This document shows, piece by piece, positions 9,448 through 18,729 of a stretch of 64,000 nucleotides of DNA. The stretch's first letter is position 1. Each line of letters opens with the position of its first letter. The notes below the pieces were generated by a model that saw nothing but the letters and a program-made list of their open reading frames with translations, did not search any database and had not been told where the DNA came from. The position numbers and the translations under genes were made by a program. Origin of the DNA: Paenibacillus foliorum (lineage in GTDB: Bacteria > Bacillota > Bacilli > Paenibacillales > NBRC-103111); contig NZ_WHOD01000056.1 in the NCBI RefSeq assembly GCF_013141765.1, positions 113,414-177,413 on the forward strand, given 5' to 3'.

Positions 9448-10598
9448 TATGCATTCCCTCTTTTCGATTCACCGTATAGACGATTCATTTGCTCAAGCAC
9501 CCGGTCGGCATTCCCGCCACGCATCATATAATCACGTACGAAATCACCGGCATGATCCTGAAAATCCAAATACCCACTGTAACGGGGGCGCATATAAGCT
9601 CTATCCAATGCCGGAAGCGTGTTCTTGAAGTAATCTCCGTTTCTGCGGTTCACTTCGCTGTCTTCCCAGGCTCCACGATAGCCGGGTTGGCCTCCACTTT
9701 CCGTGTACAATGTTTTCTGGCAGCCAGGGCTTGCCGCGTAGATCGCATACTGCAGTGCTGTATCGACATGTTGGCAACGGACGGATATGGCAAGCCCTGT
9801 ACCTCCTAGAGTACTTCGCAGCTTGTCATAGGAACCAATTCTGACCATATCGTCGAATTTCAGAATGTTCTTCGCGTATCCGGGTCTGGAATAATTGGAG
9901 TATCCATAGGCAAACGGACAATAGGCAAGATCATCACGGCTGGTCATCGCTTCGTAAACCTTGATCGGGTTCCAGTCGAACATTTCCTTCGTGCAATAGC
10001 CGGCCAGTTCTCTAAGCTGCTCCAATGTGCGCAGCCCCGCCTCCCGGGAAACCACGATATCCTCTTGCTGGCAAGGGTCTTCTCCCTGCGTGCTGCACAG
10101 CATATAGAAATTCATTAACGAGTCGATCGGGATTCCGGGGAATGCCACCAACCCGCGCTTGGCTAGCGTCAGTAAATCATCCCATGTCCTGGGGACCGCT
10201 TCTTCAAACCTTTCCAGCAAATCCGGCCGGAAGGAAGCTACAGGCGTTGCCGCATCAATCGCCAGCGCGCTCTGATATCCGTCGAAATTATAGCTTTCAT
10301 GAGACTTGCCTACGCTATGCGCGGCTTGATCGGCCAAGTAGCCAACTGGCAAATGCTGCTCTAGTGGAACTAAAATTTGTTTATCCGCAGCAAAGCCCGC
10401 CCATGGATGATCGATGACAAGAAGGTCGTATTTCTCCGCCAAATACTGAATCGGTTCGTCGGCAAATTCCTGCAGGGAACGTTTCTCCCAACTGATCTCC
10501 ACCTCCGTATTCATTTCCGAAAATCTTTGAGACGTTGCCACCATGGGAAGAAACCCACGGCTGTGGTTCCAAGTAATTCCTTTTAACTTAATACTCAT
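9447..10598 (-). CDS. Solute-binding-protein-like protein without signal peptide
   Basis: This 383-residue protein resembles family 1 extracellular solute-binding proteins, with stretches such as [18 protein letters not shown] and later a [15 protein letters not shown] block. The start is firm (GGAGG with 8-nt spacing before the ATG at 10598). The N-terminus [16 protein letters not shown] has neither a hydrophobic segment nor a lipobox, so the protein should stay in the cytoplasm. No permease genes are adjacent. It heads the operon with the CoA-transferases and MaoC genes. It may bind a cytoplasmic metabolite or have taken an enzymatic or carrier role. The family resemblance is fairly sure; the function is unknown. 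Confidence 0.7.
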   Translation of the reverse strand: MSIKLKGITWNHSRGFLPMVATSQRFSEMNTEVEISWEKRSLQEFADEPIQYLAEKYDLLVIDHPWAGFAADKQILVPLEQHLPVGYLADQAAHSVGKSHESYNFDGYQSALAIDAATPVASFRPDLLERFEEAVPRTWDDLLTLAKRGLVAFPGIPIDSLMNFYMLCSTQGEDPCQQEDIVVSREAGLRTLEQLRELAGYCTKEMFDWNPIKVYEAMTSRDDLAYCPFAYGYSNYSRPGYAKNILKFDDMVRIGSYDKLRSTLGGTGLAISVRCQHVDTALQYAIYAASPGCQKTLYTESGGQPGYRGAWEDSEVNRRNGDYFKNTLPALDRAYMRPRYSGYLDFQDHAGDFVRDYMMRGGNADRVLEQMNRLYGESKRGNA

Positions 10599-10647
10599 AC
10601 CTTTAGCCTCCTATTTATAATAATCGATCTATTAAACATTGGTACTG

Positions 10648-10658
10648 TGGTACTACCA
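10648..10658. promoter_or_regulatory. FadR-type GntR operator (TGGTACTACCA)
   Basis: The 11-mer TGGTACTACCA is a perfect inverted repeat around one central base and fits the operator form TNGTNNNACNA of FadR-subfamily regulators exactly. It lies 50 bp upstream of the start of the operon at 10598. No equal site was found near the divergent 5274/5396 promoters. It is a likely binding site for the regulator encoded at 5396. Confidence 0.55.
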
Positions 10659-10787
10659 CTAATATAAAATGAATGCGGTGGTTAAAAAGTTACGTTAGGC
10701 TACCAGGCAGCATCGAATTTCGAATTCAATCTTACCTCTTGCCAACGATTCTTTTTAATCCACGCGCTTTAACAAACTGACTCCGAT

Positions 10788-12425
10788 TTACTTGCTGGAG
10801 GTGCGATAGTCCTGCGGAGTAATACCAAAATGCTTTTTAAACACTTTGATAAAATAATTAGGATTTTGATAGCCGACTTCAATGGCAACCTCGTAAATCT
10901 TTCTTGTACTGGTTTTCAAGAGATGGGCGGATTGCTCCATTTTTAATCGGTATATATAATCGCTTAAATTTTCGCCGGTCTCCAGCTTGTAAATGCGGGA
11001 TAAATAAGCGGGATGCATTTGCAAGCTTTCCGAGATTGCCTGCAAAGATACATCTACGGTTAGATTAGCTTGAACGAACTTTTGGGTTTGTTGGACGGCC
11101 GACTCCCGGGCGTTTTTCGTTTCACTGTTCGTATAGATTTGCAGCCGTTCCATAACGTTCCAAATCCATGCACGAAGCGACTGGACCGTGCGGCACGGGG
11201 CCAATTCTTTACCACGGGCGTATTCATTTCCAATAAGCTCCCCCAGCATTTTCCCGTTCTTATGAGCAATAAAGGAGAATGACGCGAATATTGAGAAAAA
11301 AGCTTCGGTAAGGTGCTCCGAAGATTCCGGCCAAAACAGCTCCAGCTCTTCCAAAATCGATTCCAGTTTTTGCTGGACCATCCCCCAATTTCCCGCATCC
11401 ATTAGATGGACCAGCATCGGGGGCTCATACAGGCGGTACAGTATATTCATATCCGCGCTCTCCGATTCGTCAGCGGTATAAACCGGAAGGTCCTTCTCAT
11501 CGCCGAATCGTTTTCTGAATATAGAGAGCGAATTATAATAAAGTTTGGTCAGGTCATCTGGGAACATACCCCACTGGCTGATCAATACGGATATTCTACC
11601 TTTCAAGAAATGCTGGACGTTTAATTGCAATTCGTTGGCTAGCCTTTCCAGCTGATACTTGAGCTCGCCTTTGCTTTTCTCAGCCATTAATCCTTTTAGC
11701 TTATCGTTGGGTGTAATCAAGATGATCAAATAGTCATGTACATCTTTACAAAGCCATAAATGAAAAAATTCCTCGAAGGTTTCCGTAGCCAAATTGCCAA
11801 TGGCAAATTCCATCAATGACATTTCAAACGGATCGTAATCGGCGAATTGCTCTTTAAAGCGAATAAGCAGTAAAACGAATTCTTCTTGAAAGCCGTTGGG
11901 AATTTCCAACAGCCTCATTTTTTCCGTCAGTTTAACGGGAGAAATCCGCTTACCCTGCAGCATATCTTGAAGAAGCTCGCCTCTCAGCCTCGGCAGATGG
12001 TCGCGTAGAGCTTGCATTGCACGTTGATAGGTCTCATTCGTTTCTAGTTCCTTGCGGATCAATTCGACCACAGACTTCACCCTTGATAAAATCTCTTCAT
12101 CGCTGACAGGCTTGAGCAAATAATCGCTAATTTGGTTTTGAATCGCCTTTTGGGCATATTCAAACTCCGCAAAGCCCGTAAGCAGGATACACTTGGTTTT
12201 CTTCCAGTTCAATTGAATTTGTTCAATTAGCTGCAAGCCGTCCATCCCCGGCATACAAATATCAGTAATAACTATATCAATGGCATTCGTCTTCAATATA
12301 TCCAGCGCTTCCGTAGCAGAATATGCTTTATGAACCTTGTCAATCCCCACTTCCTGCCAAGGCAGTGCACTGGCCAATGCCTCCACCACGTTCATTTCAT
12401 CGTCTACAAGCAATAATTGAAGCAT
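10788..12425 (-). CDS. Response regulator, YesN/AraC type
   Basis: This 545-residue protein has an N-terminal receiver domain with acidic residues D8, D9 and phosphorylation site D55 (VITDICMPGMDG). A long middle domain follows, and the last 100 residues form an AraC DNA-binding domain (ISESLQMHPAYLSRIYKLET and VGYQNPNYFIKVFKKHFG). The ATG at 12425 behind GAGGGGTG is preferred to the longer frame starting at 12467. It lies 29 nt after the kinase gene, its partner. It most likely activates the importer genes of the same operon. Confidence 0.9.
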   Translation of the reverse strand: MLQLLLVDDEMNVVEALASALPWQEVGIDKVHKAYSATEALDILKTNAIDIVITDICMPGMDGLQLIEQIQLNWKKTKCILLTGFAEFEYAQKAIQNQISDYLLKPVSDEEILSRVKSVVELIRKELETNETYQRAMQALRDHLPRLRGELLQDMLQGKRISPVKLTEKMRLLEIPNGFQEEFVLLLIRFKEQFADYDPFEMSLMEFAIGNLATETFEEFFHLWLCKDVHDYLIILITPNDKLKGLMAEKSKGELKYQLERLANELQLNVQHFLKGRISVLISQWGMFPDDLTKLYYNSLSIFRKRFGDEKDLPVYTADESESADMNILYRLYEPPMLVHLMDAGNWGMVQQKLESILEELELFWPESSEHLTEAFFSIFASFSFIAHKNGKMLGELIGNEYARGKELAPCRTVQSLRAWIWNVMERLQIYTNSETKNARESAVQQTQKFVQANLTVDVSLQAISESLQMHPAYLSRIYKLETGENLSDYIYRLKMEQSAHLLKTSTRKIYEVAIEVGYQNPNYFIKVFKKHFGITPQDYRTSSK

Positions 12426-12454
12426 GCCTACACCCCTCTTCTTGCAGAAATGTG

Positions 12455-14164
12455 TTAATCTTCCCACCTGATTTCAACACGGATACCGCCTTGCGGAGAA
12501 TGTGAAAACACGAGCCCGGAGCTTTTGTTGAATTGGTATAAAAGCCGTTGATGTACATTCCATAGTCCGCAGCTCATTTCTTCTTCCATAGGAAGCGCTA
12601 CCCGCTGCTGCAGCTCCGTTAGCCTTTCATCGGACATCCCGCTCCCGTTATCATCAATGATGATCCTGTTTCCGGTTTCCGACCGTCTTCCTTCTATTGT
12701 AATAATACCGTAATGCTCCACTTTTCCTATTCCATGAACAATCGCATTTTCTACAATAGGCTGGATCATCAGCCGGGGGATTTCAAGCTGGGCCATCGAT
12801 TCTGGAATGTCGATTTCATAATGAAACCGCTCTATCCGCAAATTTTGGATGTTCAAATAATTTTGAACCATTTTCATCTCGTCTTCCAGGGTTGTCATTG
12901 TATTTTCCAGCTTGGTGATGTAGCGGTAGTAGTCTCCTAAATTCAACACCATTGCAGTAGCAGCCTGTTTATCTCCGACGGCAATCATATTTTTTATGAA
13001 AAACAAACAATTATACAAAAAGTGGGGATTGATCTGCGATTGCAAGTGCTTCAGCTTTGCTTCGCGAAAGCGGATATTTTCCATATATACTTTCTCCACC
13101 AGCTCTTGGATTTGTCCCGCCATCTCATTAAAGCGCAAAAAAAGATAATCAAACTCGTTGTTCGGGTTATAATGCAGCCTCATCGCATATTGGCCGGACC
13201 TGATTCCATGTACTCCCCGCAGCAGCCATTTTATTGGAATTTGCACTTGCTTATAAAGCAGAAGCGCTACCACTATGCTCATGATCAGAAGCAGCCCTAT
13301 CGAGAAATAAAATAAATTCCGGCTCTTGACGATCGGCGATAAAATTTGCTGAAGCGGCACAAAATCAACCAGATAAAATCCTAGGTTCTTCGACTTCACA
13401 TAATCAACCAAATATTTCTCGTGGTTCAGCTCGACGATAAGATGACCTAGCGGCTCCAAATGCTCGTTGTCCAAATGTGCAACCAATTCGCGTACTAACG
13501 TCGAGTCCGATACCGTATTCATGATAGGTTCGACACCCGGGTAATAAAGAAAGGGGGTACCCTTTCCAACCTGTTCGAAGTCGCTTAACATATTGATTAA
13601 ATTTTGTTGAAAAAACCTCACTTCGATAATAGCGTCGGCATCCTCAGGATCCTTATAAGAGATCAAAGGACTCACCATAAATTTAGCAAAATAGGAATCC
13701 CCCGAATCCTGCGGATGGTACTCCCAATACGTTTTCAAATTTTTACGCAAAAAATCCGGATCATACACACCGTTATAATCGTTTGAAACCGCTTGCTTCA
13801 TTTTCGGAAAATAAATCGTTAAGCGGTTGGACCAGCTGCTAGTGGCGCTTAGCAAATTTAATTTCCCAACGATCGATTCCTGTAATCTCAGCTGCTCGAA
13901 CGTCGACTTTTGATTCGTAGAGTCGAGCAATTCTTTAATGCTCTGGTCCTTGCTTACTATTATAGAAGTAATGGACAGCTGATTCACTACATTATCCATT
14001 TGCGAGGTAAAGAATGATAAGCGATTTAAGTTTGAATTCTGTATTTCGTCCTCAACGACAGTTACGGATACCTGATTGGAATAGCTGTACAAGATAACAA
14101 TAGGGATTAGCAAAACGATGATGAATACCATTATTTTTTTGAAAATGTTCAGCTTTAAGCGCAT
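12455..14164 (-). CDS. Sensor histidine kinase, YesM type
   Basis: This 569-residue membrane kinase has transmembrane segments at about 11-27 and 285-304 around an extracellular sensor domain, a HAMP-like linker (about 305-355), the His_kinase phosphorylation block QINPHFLYN (H381), and an ATPase domain with an N box (QPIVENAIVHG) and DDNGSGM. It follows the second permease gene and precedes the response regulator. Kinases of this class commonly sense sugars or ligand-loaded binding proteins and control the linked transporter. Confidence 0.92.
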   Translation of the reverse strand: MRLKLNIFKKIMVFIIVLLIPIVILYSYSNQVSVTVVEDEIQNSNLNRLSFFTSQMDNVVNQLSITSIIVSKDQSIKELLDSTNQKSTFEQLRLQESIVGKLNLLSATSSWSNRLTIYFPKMKQAVSNDYNGVYDPDFLRKNLKTYWEYHPQDSGDSYFAKFMVSPLISYKDPEDADAIIEVRFFQQNLINMLSDFEQVGKGTPFLYYPGVEPIMNTVSDSTLVRELVAHLDNEHLEPLGHLIVELNHEKYLVDYVKSKNLGFYLVDFVPLQQILSPIVKSRNLFYFSIGLLLIMSIVVALLLYKQVQIPIKWLLRGVHGIRSGQYAMRLHYNPNNEFDYLFLRFNEMAGQIQELVEKVYMENIRFREAKLKHLQSQINPHFLYNCLFFIKNMIAVGDKQAATAMVLNLGDYYRYITKLENTMTTLEDEMKMVQNYLNIQNLRIERFHYEIDIPESMAQLEIPRLMIQPIVENAIVHGIGKVEHYGIITIEGRRSETGNRIIIDDNGSGMSDERLTELQQRVALPMEEEMSCGLWNVHQRLLYQFNKSSGLVFSHSPQGGIRVEIRWED

Positions 14165-14258
14165 GACTGTGTGCCCCCGTCTCCTGATGTTCCTTTGGTA
14201 AGGATAGTGTATATTAATTTCACTGACAGGGGTACTCTTTTATGCGCCATAACCTGGA

Positions 14259-15074
14259 TTAGCCTTTGACCGCTCCTGCCGACAAGCCGCTCACCACATA
14301 TTTCTGCGTAAGCAAGGCCATGATCAGTACAGGCATAATGATAATGCAAGCCGCCGCCATCAACCCTCCCCAATTAATGCTGGAGGACGAAATGAAATTA
14401 AACACGGCAATCGGCAATGTTTTCGTTTTCTCCCCGGAGAGAATTAGAGAGAACATGAAATTGTTCCATGAGAAAATAAACGCAAGCAAACCGGATGTCA
14501 CAATACCCGGAAGGGATATCGGCAGCACAATCGCAGCAAAGGCTCGAATTTTGGAGCTTCCGTCAATCCATGAGGATTCTTCAACCTCCATAGGAAACGA
14601 TTCAAAGAACGGAATCATGATCCACATAATAAGAGGCAGCCCAATCACCATATGACTGAGGATAAGGACAGTAATAGTGTCTACGAGGTGGAGTTGGGTG
14701 AACAAAATATACCACGGCACCAAGTAGGAAATTCCGGGAATGATTTTGGCAATCAGAATGACTGTTGCGAAAGCATGCAGACGGTAACGAGCAATCGCAT
14801 ATGCTGCCGGCAAGCCCAGTAATAAGGCTACGAGGGTTGAACCAAGCGCTACCAAGAAACTGTTCCATAAATAAAGAACATAATCGTTCTGCTCGAACAC
14901 TTCAACGTAATTTTTGAAGGTCGGCTTAAAAATGAACATGTGATCCGTCGAAAGGACCTGCACTTGTGTTTTAAAGGAGGCCAGCAGCATCCATATAAAA
15001 GGAAACGTAAAAAACAGCAGCACTATCAGAGTTAATAAGGAATAAAAAGCACTTGGCAACCATTTGGTCTTCAT
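14259..15074 (-). CDS. Sugar ABC transporter permease, MalG type
   Basis: This 271-residue inner membrane protein has six predicted transmembrane segments. The EAA-type loop that contacts the ATPase is EESSWIDGSSKIRAFAAIVL. The start overlaps the stop of the preceding permease gene by 4 nt. No ATPase gene is near, so a shared MsmX-like ATPase is assumed. The context (binding protein, two permeases, YesM/YesN pair, enolase-superfamily dehydratase) suggests uptake of a sugar acid or uronate-containing oligosaccharide. Confidence 0.9.
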   Translation of the reverse strand: MKTKWLPSAFYSLLTLIVLLFFTFPFIWMLLASFKTQVQVLSTDHMFIFKPTFKNYVEVFEQNDYVLYLWNSFLVALGSTLVALLLGLPAAYAIARYRLHAFATVILIAKIIPGISYLVPWYILFTQLHLVDTITVLILSHMVIGLPLIMWIMIPFFESFPMEVEESSWIDGSSKIRAFAAIVLPISLPGIVTSGLLAFIFSWNNFMFSLILSGEKTKTLPIAVFNFISSSSINWGGLMAAACIIIMPVLIMALLTQKYVVSGLSAGAVKG

Positions 15075-15958
15075 TGCGCAGCCTCCATTCTCTTCTTGAC
15101 CATGACGAGAATTAGGACGAAAACCATGATAATCATGAAAAAGAGCATAAGCAGTGCAGAGGCTGATCCCAGCTTCAAATATTGAAAGGCCTGCGTGTAG
15201 ACCATTATGTTCAATGTCTCCGATGCAAAGTTAGGTCCGCCTTGGGTCGTTGAATAGATCGTATCGAACGTTTTCAACAAATCGACGGTCCTTAAGATGA
15301 CGGCAATCAGTATTGTAGGCTTGAGCAACGGCAGCGTGATATGGAAAAACTTCTGAATAGAAGTGGCTCCATCTACGTCTGCTGATTCATACGGCTCCGA
15401 TGGCAGCGTGGTTAAGCCTGCCATGACGAGCAGCGCAATCATCGGTGTCCACTGCCAAACGTCAATGATGATGAGGGAAGGAATTACTCCGTCCACAGAA
15501 CCTAGCCAAGAGTATGTTTTTAAACCTAAGCCTCTCAGCATTTGGTTAGCCAACCCGATAGAAGGCTCATAAATAAGCAGCCATACCAGTCCTATTGCCA
15601 CAGGAGTAGCGACCATCGGAAGCATAAGAAATGACTTGACCCATTTACTCCCGATAAAACTGCGCGAGAACAAAACAGCAATGGCAACACCCAGAACAGT
15701 TTCAATAACAATCGACGGAACCGAATGATACAGGGTACGAAGGATAGAGCCCCAAAACCTTGGATCCGCTAATAATACGGAGTAATTCTCCAGTCCTACC
15801 CATTTAGGAGCAGTAACTGCAGACATGCTCCATTCATAGAAGCTGATCCGGACCGTATAGGCAATCGGGAAAGCAACTACAAGTAAAACAAACAGGGCTG
15901 CCGGCAAAGTAAATATCCATTTCAAATTCCGATCCATCCATCCATAACTCACAAACAA
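15071..15958 (-). CDS. Sugar ABC transporter permease, MalF type
   Basis: This 295-residue membrane protein has an N-terminal transmembrane segment (about 15-35) and an EAA loop reading EPYESADVDGATSIQKFF. It follows the binding-protein gene after a stem-loop at 15979-16013, and is translationally coupled to the MalG-type partner. It forms the channel of the importer together with that partner. Confidence 0.9.
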   Translation of the reverse strand: MFVSYGWMDRNLKWIFTLPAALFVLLVVAFPIAYTVRISFYEWSMSAVTAPKWVGLENYSVLLADPRFWGSILRTLYHSVPSIVIETVLGVAIAVLFSRSFIGSKWVKSFLMLPMVATPVAIGLVWLLIYEPSIGLANQMLRGLGLKTYSWLGSVDGVIPSLIIIDVWQWTPMIALLVMAGLTTLPSEPYESADVDGATSIQKFFHITLPLLKPTILIAVILRTVDLLKTFDTIYSTTQGGPNFASETLNIMVYTQAFQYLKLGSASALLMLFFMIIMVFVLILVMVKKRMEAAQ

Positions 15959-15978
15959 CCGCTCCTTCCTGATGTATT

Positions 15979-16013
15979 CGGCAAATCAAGGGACGACGCC
16001 CTTTGATTTGCCG
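15979..16013 (-). other. Intercistronic stem-loop after the binding-protein gene
   Basis: Arms 15979-15992 and 15999-16013 are nearly fully complementary (14 pairs, one bulge, 6-nt loop). No run of T follows on the minus strand, so it is not a normal terminator. Its place between the binding-protein gene and the permease genes suggests that it protects the upstream message from decay, as in malE operons. Confidence 0.6.
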
Positions 16014-16028
16014 TCCTTGTTGAATTAA

Positions 16029-17369
16029 TTATTTGGTCTTATCTTTGTCGATAATCGTCTGAAACTCTTCATTAGCTTTATCTGCAGCTGCTTTGATGTC
16101 CTCGCCCAGTACGGCTTTTACAACAACGGCTCCAACTGCATCCCGCGCTTCACCTACGCTGATTACTTCCGGTACGTTGTGGCCAACGCCGATTTTCATT
16201 GTCTCTTGAATAGCAACTGCAAGGTCCGCAGGGAAGGTTTCAACACCTTCTTTTTGAGCCCACACAGAATTACGCGGGCCTGGAACTCCGCTTCTCTGCG
16301 TCTTTAACACAGTTTCCTTGCTGGTCGCCCATTTAATGAATTCCCATGAGGCATCTTTATTCGCTGATTTGGAATTGATCGCAAGTGCCCAGGCCGCTAT
16401 ACTGTAAGGCTTAGCTCCTGCACTTCCTGCGGGAAACGTGGCAAACCCGATTTTGTCTTTAACCAATGATTTCTCCGGATCGGTCGTATTTTTATATACC
16501 GAAGCGGTCTCCGTGTAGAAGGCAGCCTTACCTTGAGCAAATATTCCCGCTGCCTGCGGCCACGACATGTTCAGAACGCCTTGAGGTCCATAATTTTTAA
16601 TCAAATTGGCATACTGTTGAAAGCCTTTGATCGCTTCAGGCGTATTGACGGCCGCTTTGCCATCCTTCATAAAATCTCCGCCCTCAGAGAACACGTAGGA
16701 GGCTACCGCCGTTACCAAGGCGTTTCTTTGCCCCCGGCCTACAAAACCGTAGAACTCTTTGCCCGGATCATGCAGCTTCTTGGCAGCCGCCTCTAACTCG
16801 GCCATCGTTTTCGGAACCGCAATTCCGTTCTTTTCCAAGATGTCTTTTCTGTAATAGAGGACAAATTGATCCGTATAAACCGGTATGGATGTTATTTTGT
16901 TGTCAATCGTGCTTGCTTCAATAGAGGATTTCGCAAAATCGGCAAAATCATATTTCGGATCTTTATTGACATAATCGTTCAACGGTGTTGTCCAACCATT
17001 TTTGTGATAAAGAATCTTATCCATATAAGGGCGGTACATGAAAATATCCGGGTCGGCTGCGCCCGAGGCAATTTGAACAGCGAGCTTTTGTGACAACTGG
17101 TCTTCACCGATCAATTGAAAATCAACCTTCATCCCGGATGCTGCCTCAAATTCTTTCAGCGAAGCTTTGATTGTATCGCTCCAAGGATGATTTAAAGCAA
17201 AAACAGTGACTTTCTTTCCTGCAAACGGCTGTGCAGATTTTGTATCCGCTTTCGCGGGATCGGTGCTTGCACCAGTGTTTGTGCTTGCTTGTCCACCGCA
17301 CGCTGCCATTGTACCGACTAATCCAACAGTCAGCAATGCTGCAACACTTCTCTTTACATGCTTATACAT
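16029..17369 (-). CDS. Sugar ABC transporter substrate-binding lipoprotein
   Basis: This 446-residue family 1 solute-binding protein has a signal sequence ending in the lipobox TMAAC (lipidated C24), so it is anchored outside the membrane. The body shows typical blocks such as YRKDILEKNGIAVPKTMAEL and a final INSKSANKDASWEFIKWATS region. It is the first gene of the importer operon that also holds the YesM/YesN genes. The ligand is unknown. Confidence 0.92.
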   Translation of the reverse strand: MYKHVKRSVAALLTVGLVGTMAACGGQASTNTGASTDPAKADTKSAQPFAGKKVTVFALNHPWSDTIKASLKEFEAASGMKVDFQLIGEDQLSQKLAVQIASGAADPDIFMYRPYMDKILYHKNGWTTPLNDYVNKDPKYDFADFAKSSIEASTIDNKITSIPVYTDQFVLYYRKDILEKNGIAVPKTMAELEAAAKKLHDPGKEFYGFVGRGQRNALVTAVASYVFSEGGDFMKDGKAAVNTPEAIKGFQQYANLIKNYGPQGVLNMSWPQAAGIFAQGKAAFYTETASVYKNTTDPEKSLVKDKIGFATFPAGSAGAKPYSIAAWALAINSKSANKDASWEFIKWATSKETVLKTQRSGVPGPRNSVWAQKEGVETFPADLAVAIQETMKIGVGHNVPEVISVGEARDAVGAVVVKAVLGEDIKAAADKANEEFQTIIDKDKTK

Positions 17370-17431
17370 ATGAAACCTCCCTATACTAGCAATAGTTGGA
17401 CTAACATCATTTCAATTTCTATCATAAAGAG

Positions 17432-17446
17432 AAACGGTAACGGTTT
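17432..17446. promoter_or_regulatory. Operator-like site upstream of the binding-protein gene
   Basis: The 15-mer AAACGGTAACGGTTT is a near-palindrome, with only the central base and one G/C pair per arm off symmetry. It lies 63 bp before the start at 17369. It resembles sites of LacI-family repressors but does not fit the catabolite (cre) consensus well. Confidence 0.3.
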
Positions 17447-17502
17447 ATATGGTAAATATTAAAGAATTCTGTATCTTTTTTTTACTTTTCGCATTTACTT
17501 AG

Positions 17503-18600
17503 TTATTTCACACGGAATTTCTCAAAGCAGCCGGGAATAATCTCCGTCGAGGCGCCGGGCATTTGAGGCAGCACATAACAGCCTTCCTTCACGGTGGCGG
17601 GCTCTATGAAAATATCCCGAATCCACGGAATATATTCAAGCATAATTGCATTCTGGGTAGAAGCAACCAGATGCTGATGTATTTGCCCCATCTCCCCGAC
17701 ATGAGGGACGATTGGAAGATCGTAGGAAGCTGCTAATCCCGCTACCTGCAGCCATTCCGTAATCCCACCCACCCGGGTAACGTCAACTTGCACATATTCT
17801 ACAGCGCCTTGATGGATGTAATCGCGGAATGCATATTTAGAATAGACATGCTCCCCCAATGCAATCGGCACGTTTAATGCGTCCGCCAGCTTCTTATGCC
17901 CAAGAATATCATCGGGATTAAGAGGTTCTTCAAGCCAATACAAATCGAATTCCTCCAGCTTCTTACCCCATGTCATCGCCGTATTGATATTCCACATTTG
18001 GTTGACATCGATCATCAAAGTAATGTCGTCGCCAATCGCTTTTCTGACCGCCTTCACCCTATCGTAATCCTCGCGCGAATCCGGTTTGCCTACTTTCATC
18101 TTGACCCCCGTAAATCCTTGCTCGACAAAGGAGGTAATGTCCTTCAGCAACCGCTCCTTTGGCCAATTGAGCCAACCGCCATTAGTGTTGTAGGCTTTGA
18201 TCTTCTTCGATTTATGGCCACCCAAATATTGCCATAGCGGTTTATTCGCAGCCTTGGACATGATATCCCAAAGTGCAATGTCCACTGCTGCCAGTGCCAT
18301 ATGAGTAATGCCGGCGCGCCCGATCCAGTGCATTTTGCCGAAGCGCAGCTCGTCCCATATCTCTTTTACCATAAACGGATCTTTCCCTAATAAAACGGGG
18401 GCATAGTAACGGTCTATAGTGTCGGCTATCATTTCATCGCCATTGGCGCATGTGCCTGTAAAGCCGTAGCCCGTTATTCCCTCGTCCGTGAATATTCTAA
18501 CTCCGGGCAGCCCCCAATGAGTCGGTGCGTTGATGGCATCCGTAATAGGCGGGTTCAAAGGAATATGCAGGATAAAGCTTTCTACTTTTGTGATCTTCAT
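17503..18600 (-). CDS. Enolase-superfamily sugar-acid dehydratase (mandelate racemase/muconate lactonizing type)
   Basis: This 365-residue protein has the capping domain (1-125) and barrel of the mandelate racemase group. Metal ligands are D198 (MIDVN), E224 (WLEEP) and E250 (LGEH). The base residues are K167 and K169 in the motif VKMKVG, with H300 in IVPHVGE on the other side. This KxK plus His pattern is found in acid-sugar dehydratases, which turn a sugar acid into its 2-keto-3-deoxy form. It lies between a broken GntR gene and the importer operon, 133 nt before the binding-protein start. The exact sugar acid cannot be told. Confidence 0.88.
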   Translation of the reverse strand: MKITKVESFILHIPLNPPITDAINAPTHWGLPGVRIFTDEGITGYGFTGTCANGDEMIADTIDRYYAPVLLGKDPFMVKEIWDELRFGKMHWIGRAGITHMALAAVDIALWDIMSKAANKPLWQYLGGHKSKKIKAYNTNGGWLNWPKERLLKDITSFVEQGFTGVKMKVGKPDSREDYDRVKAVRKAIGDDITLMIDVNQMWNINTAMTWGKKLEEFDLYWLEEPLNPDDILGHKKLADALNVPIALGEHVYSKYAFRDYIHQGAVEYVQVDVTRVGGITEWLQVAGLAASYDLPIVPHVGEMGQIHQHLVASTQNAIMLEYIPWIRDIFIEPATVKEGCYVLPQMPGASTEIIPGCFEKFRVK

Positions 18601-18710
18601 CGTTATCTCTCCTCGTGGTTTGCTTTTTTAGATTAAGTATTTAGTCTTTTTGAGCTGCTGCCGATAACAATTAAGTCGTAGCCCTCACCTCCTTTCATGG
18701 TTTTAGAAAT

Positions 18711-18729
18711 ATCATATATCGTGTATGAT
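18711..18729. promoter_or_regulatory. Inverted repeat, possible GntR-type operator
   Basis: ATCATATATCGTGTATGAT is a near-perfect inverted repeat (ATCATAYA/TRTATGAT around TCG or CGA). It lies about 110 bp before the dehydratase start at 18600 and touches the 3' end of the GntR pseudogene. A role as the operator of that regulator is inferred from place and symmetry only. Confidence 0.4.

Noticed and set aside
17432..17446. Catabolite control (cre) site
   Set aside because: The site lacks the central CG of the cre consensus at the right spacing; it is listed only as an operator-like repeat.
18620..18685. 21-codon open frame upstream of the dehydratase gene on the minus strand
   Set aside because: The only support is an ATG near a GGAGG that lies inside the frame; it is too short to tell from chance.
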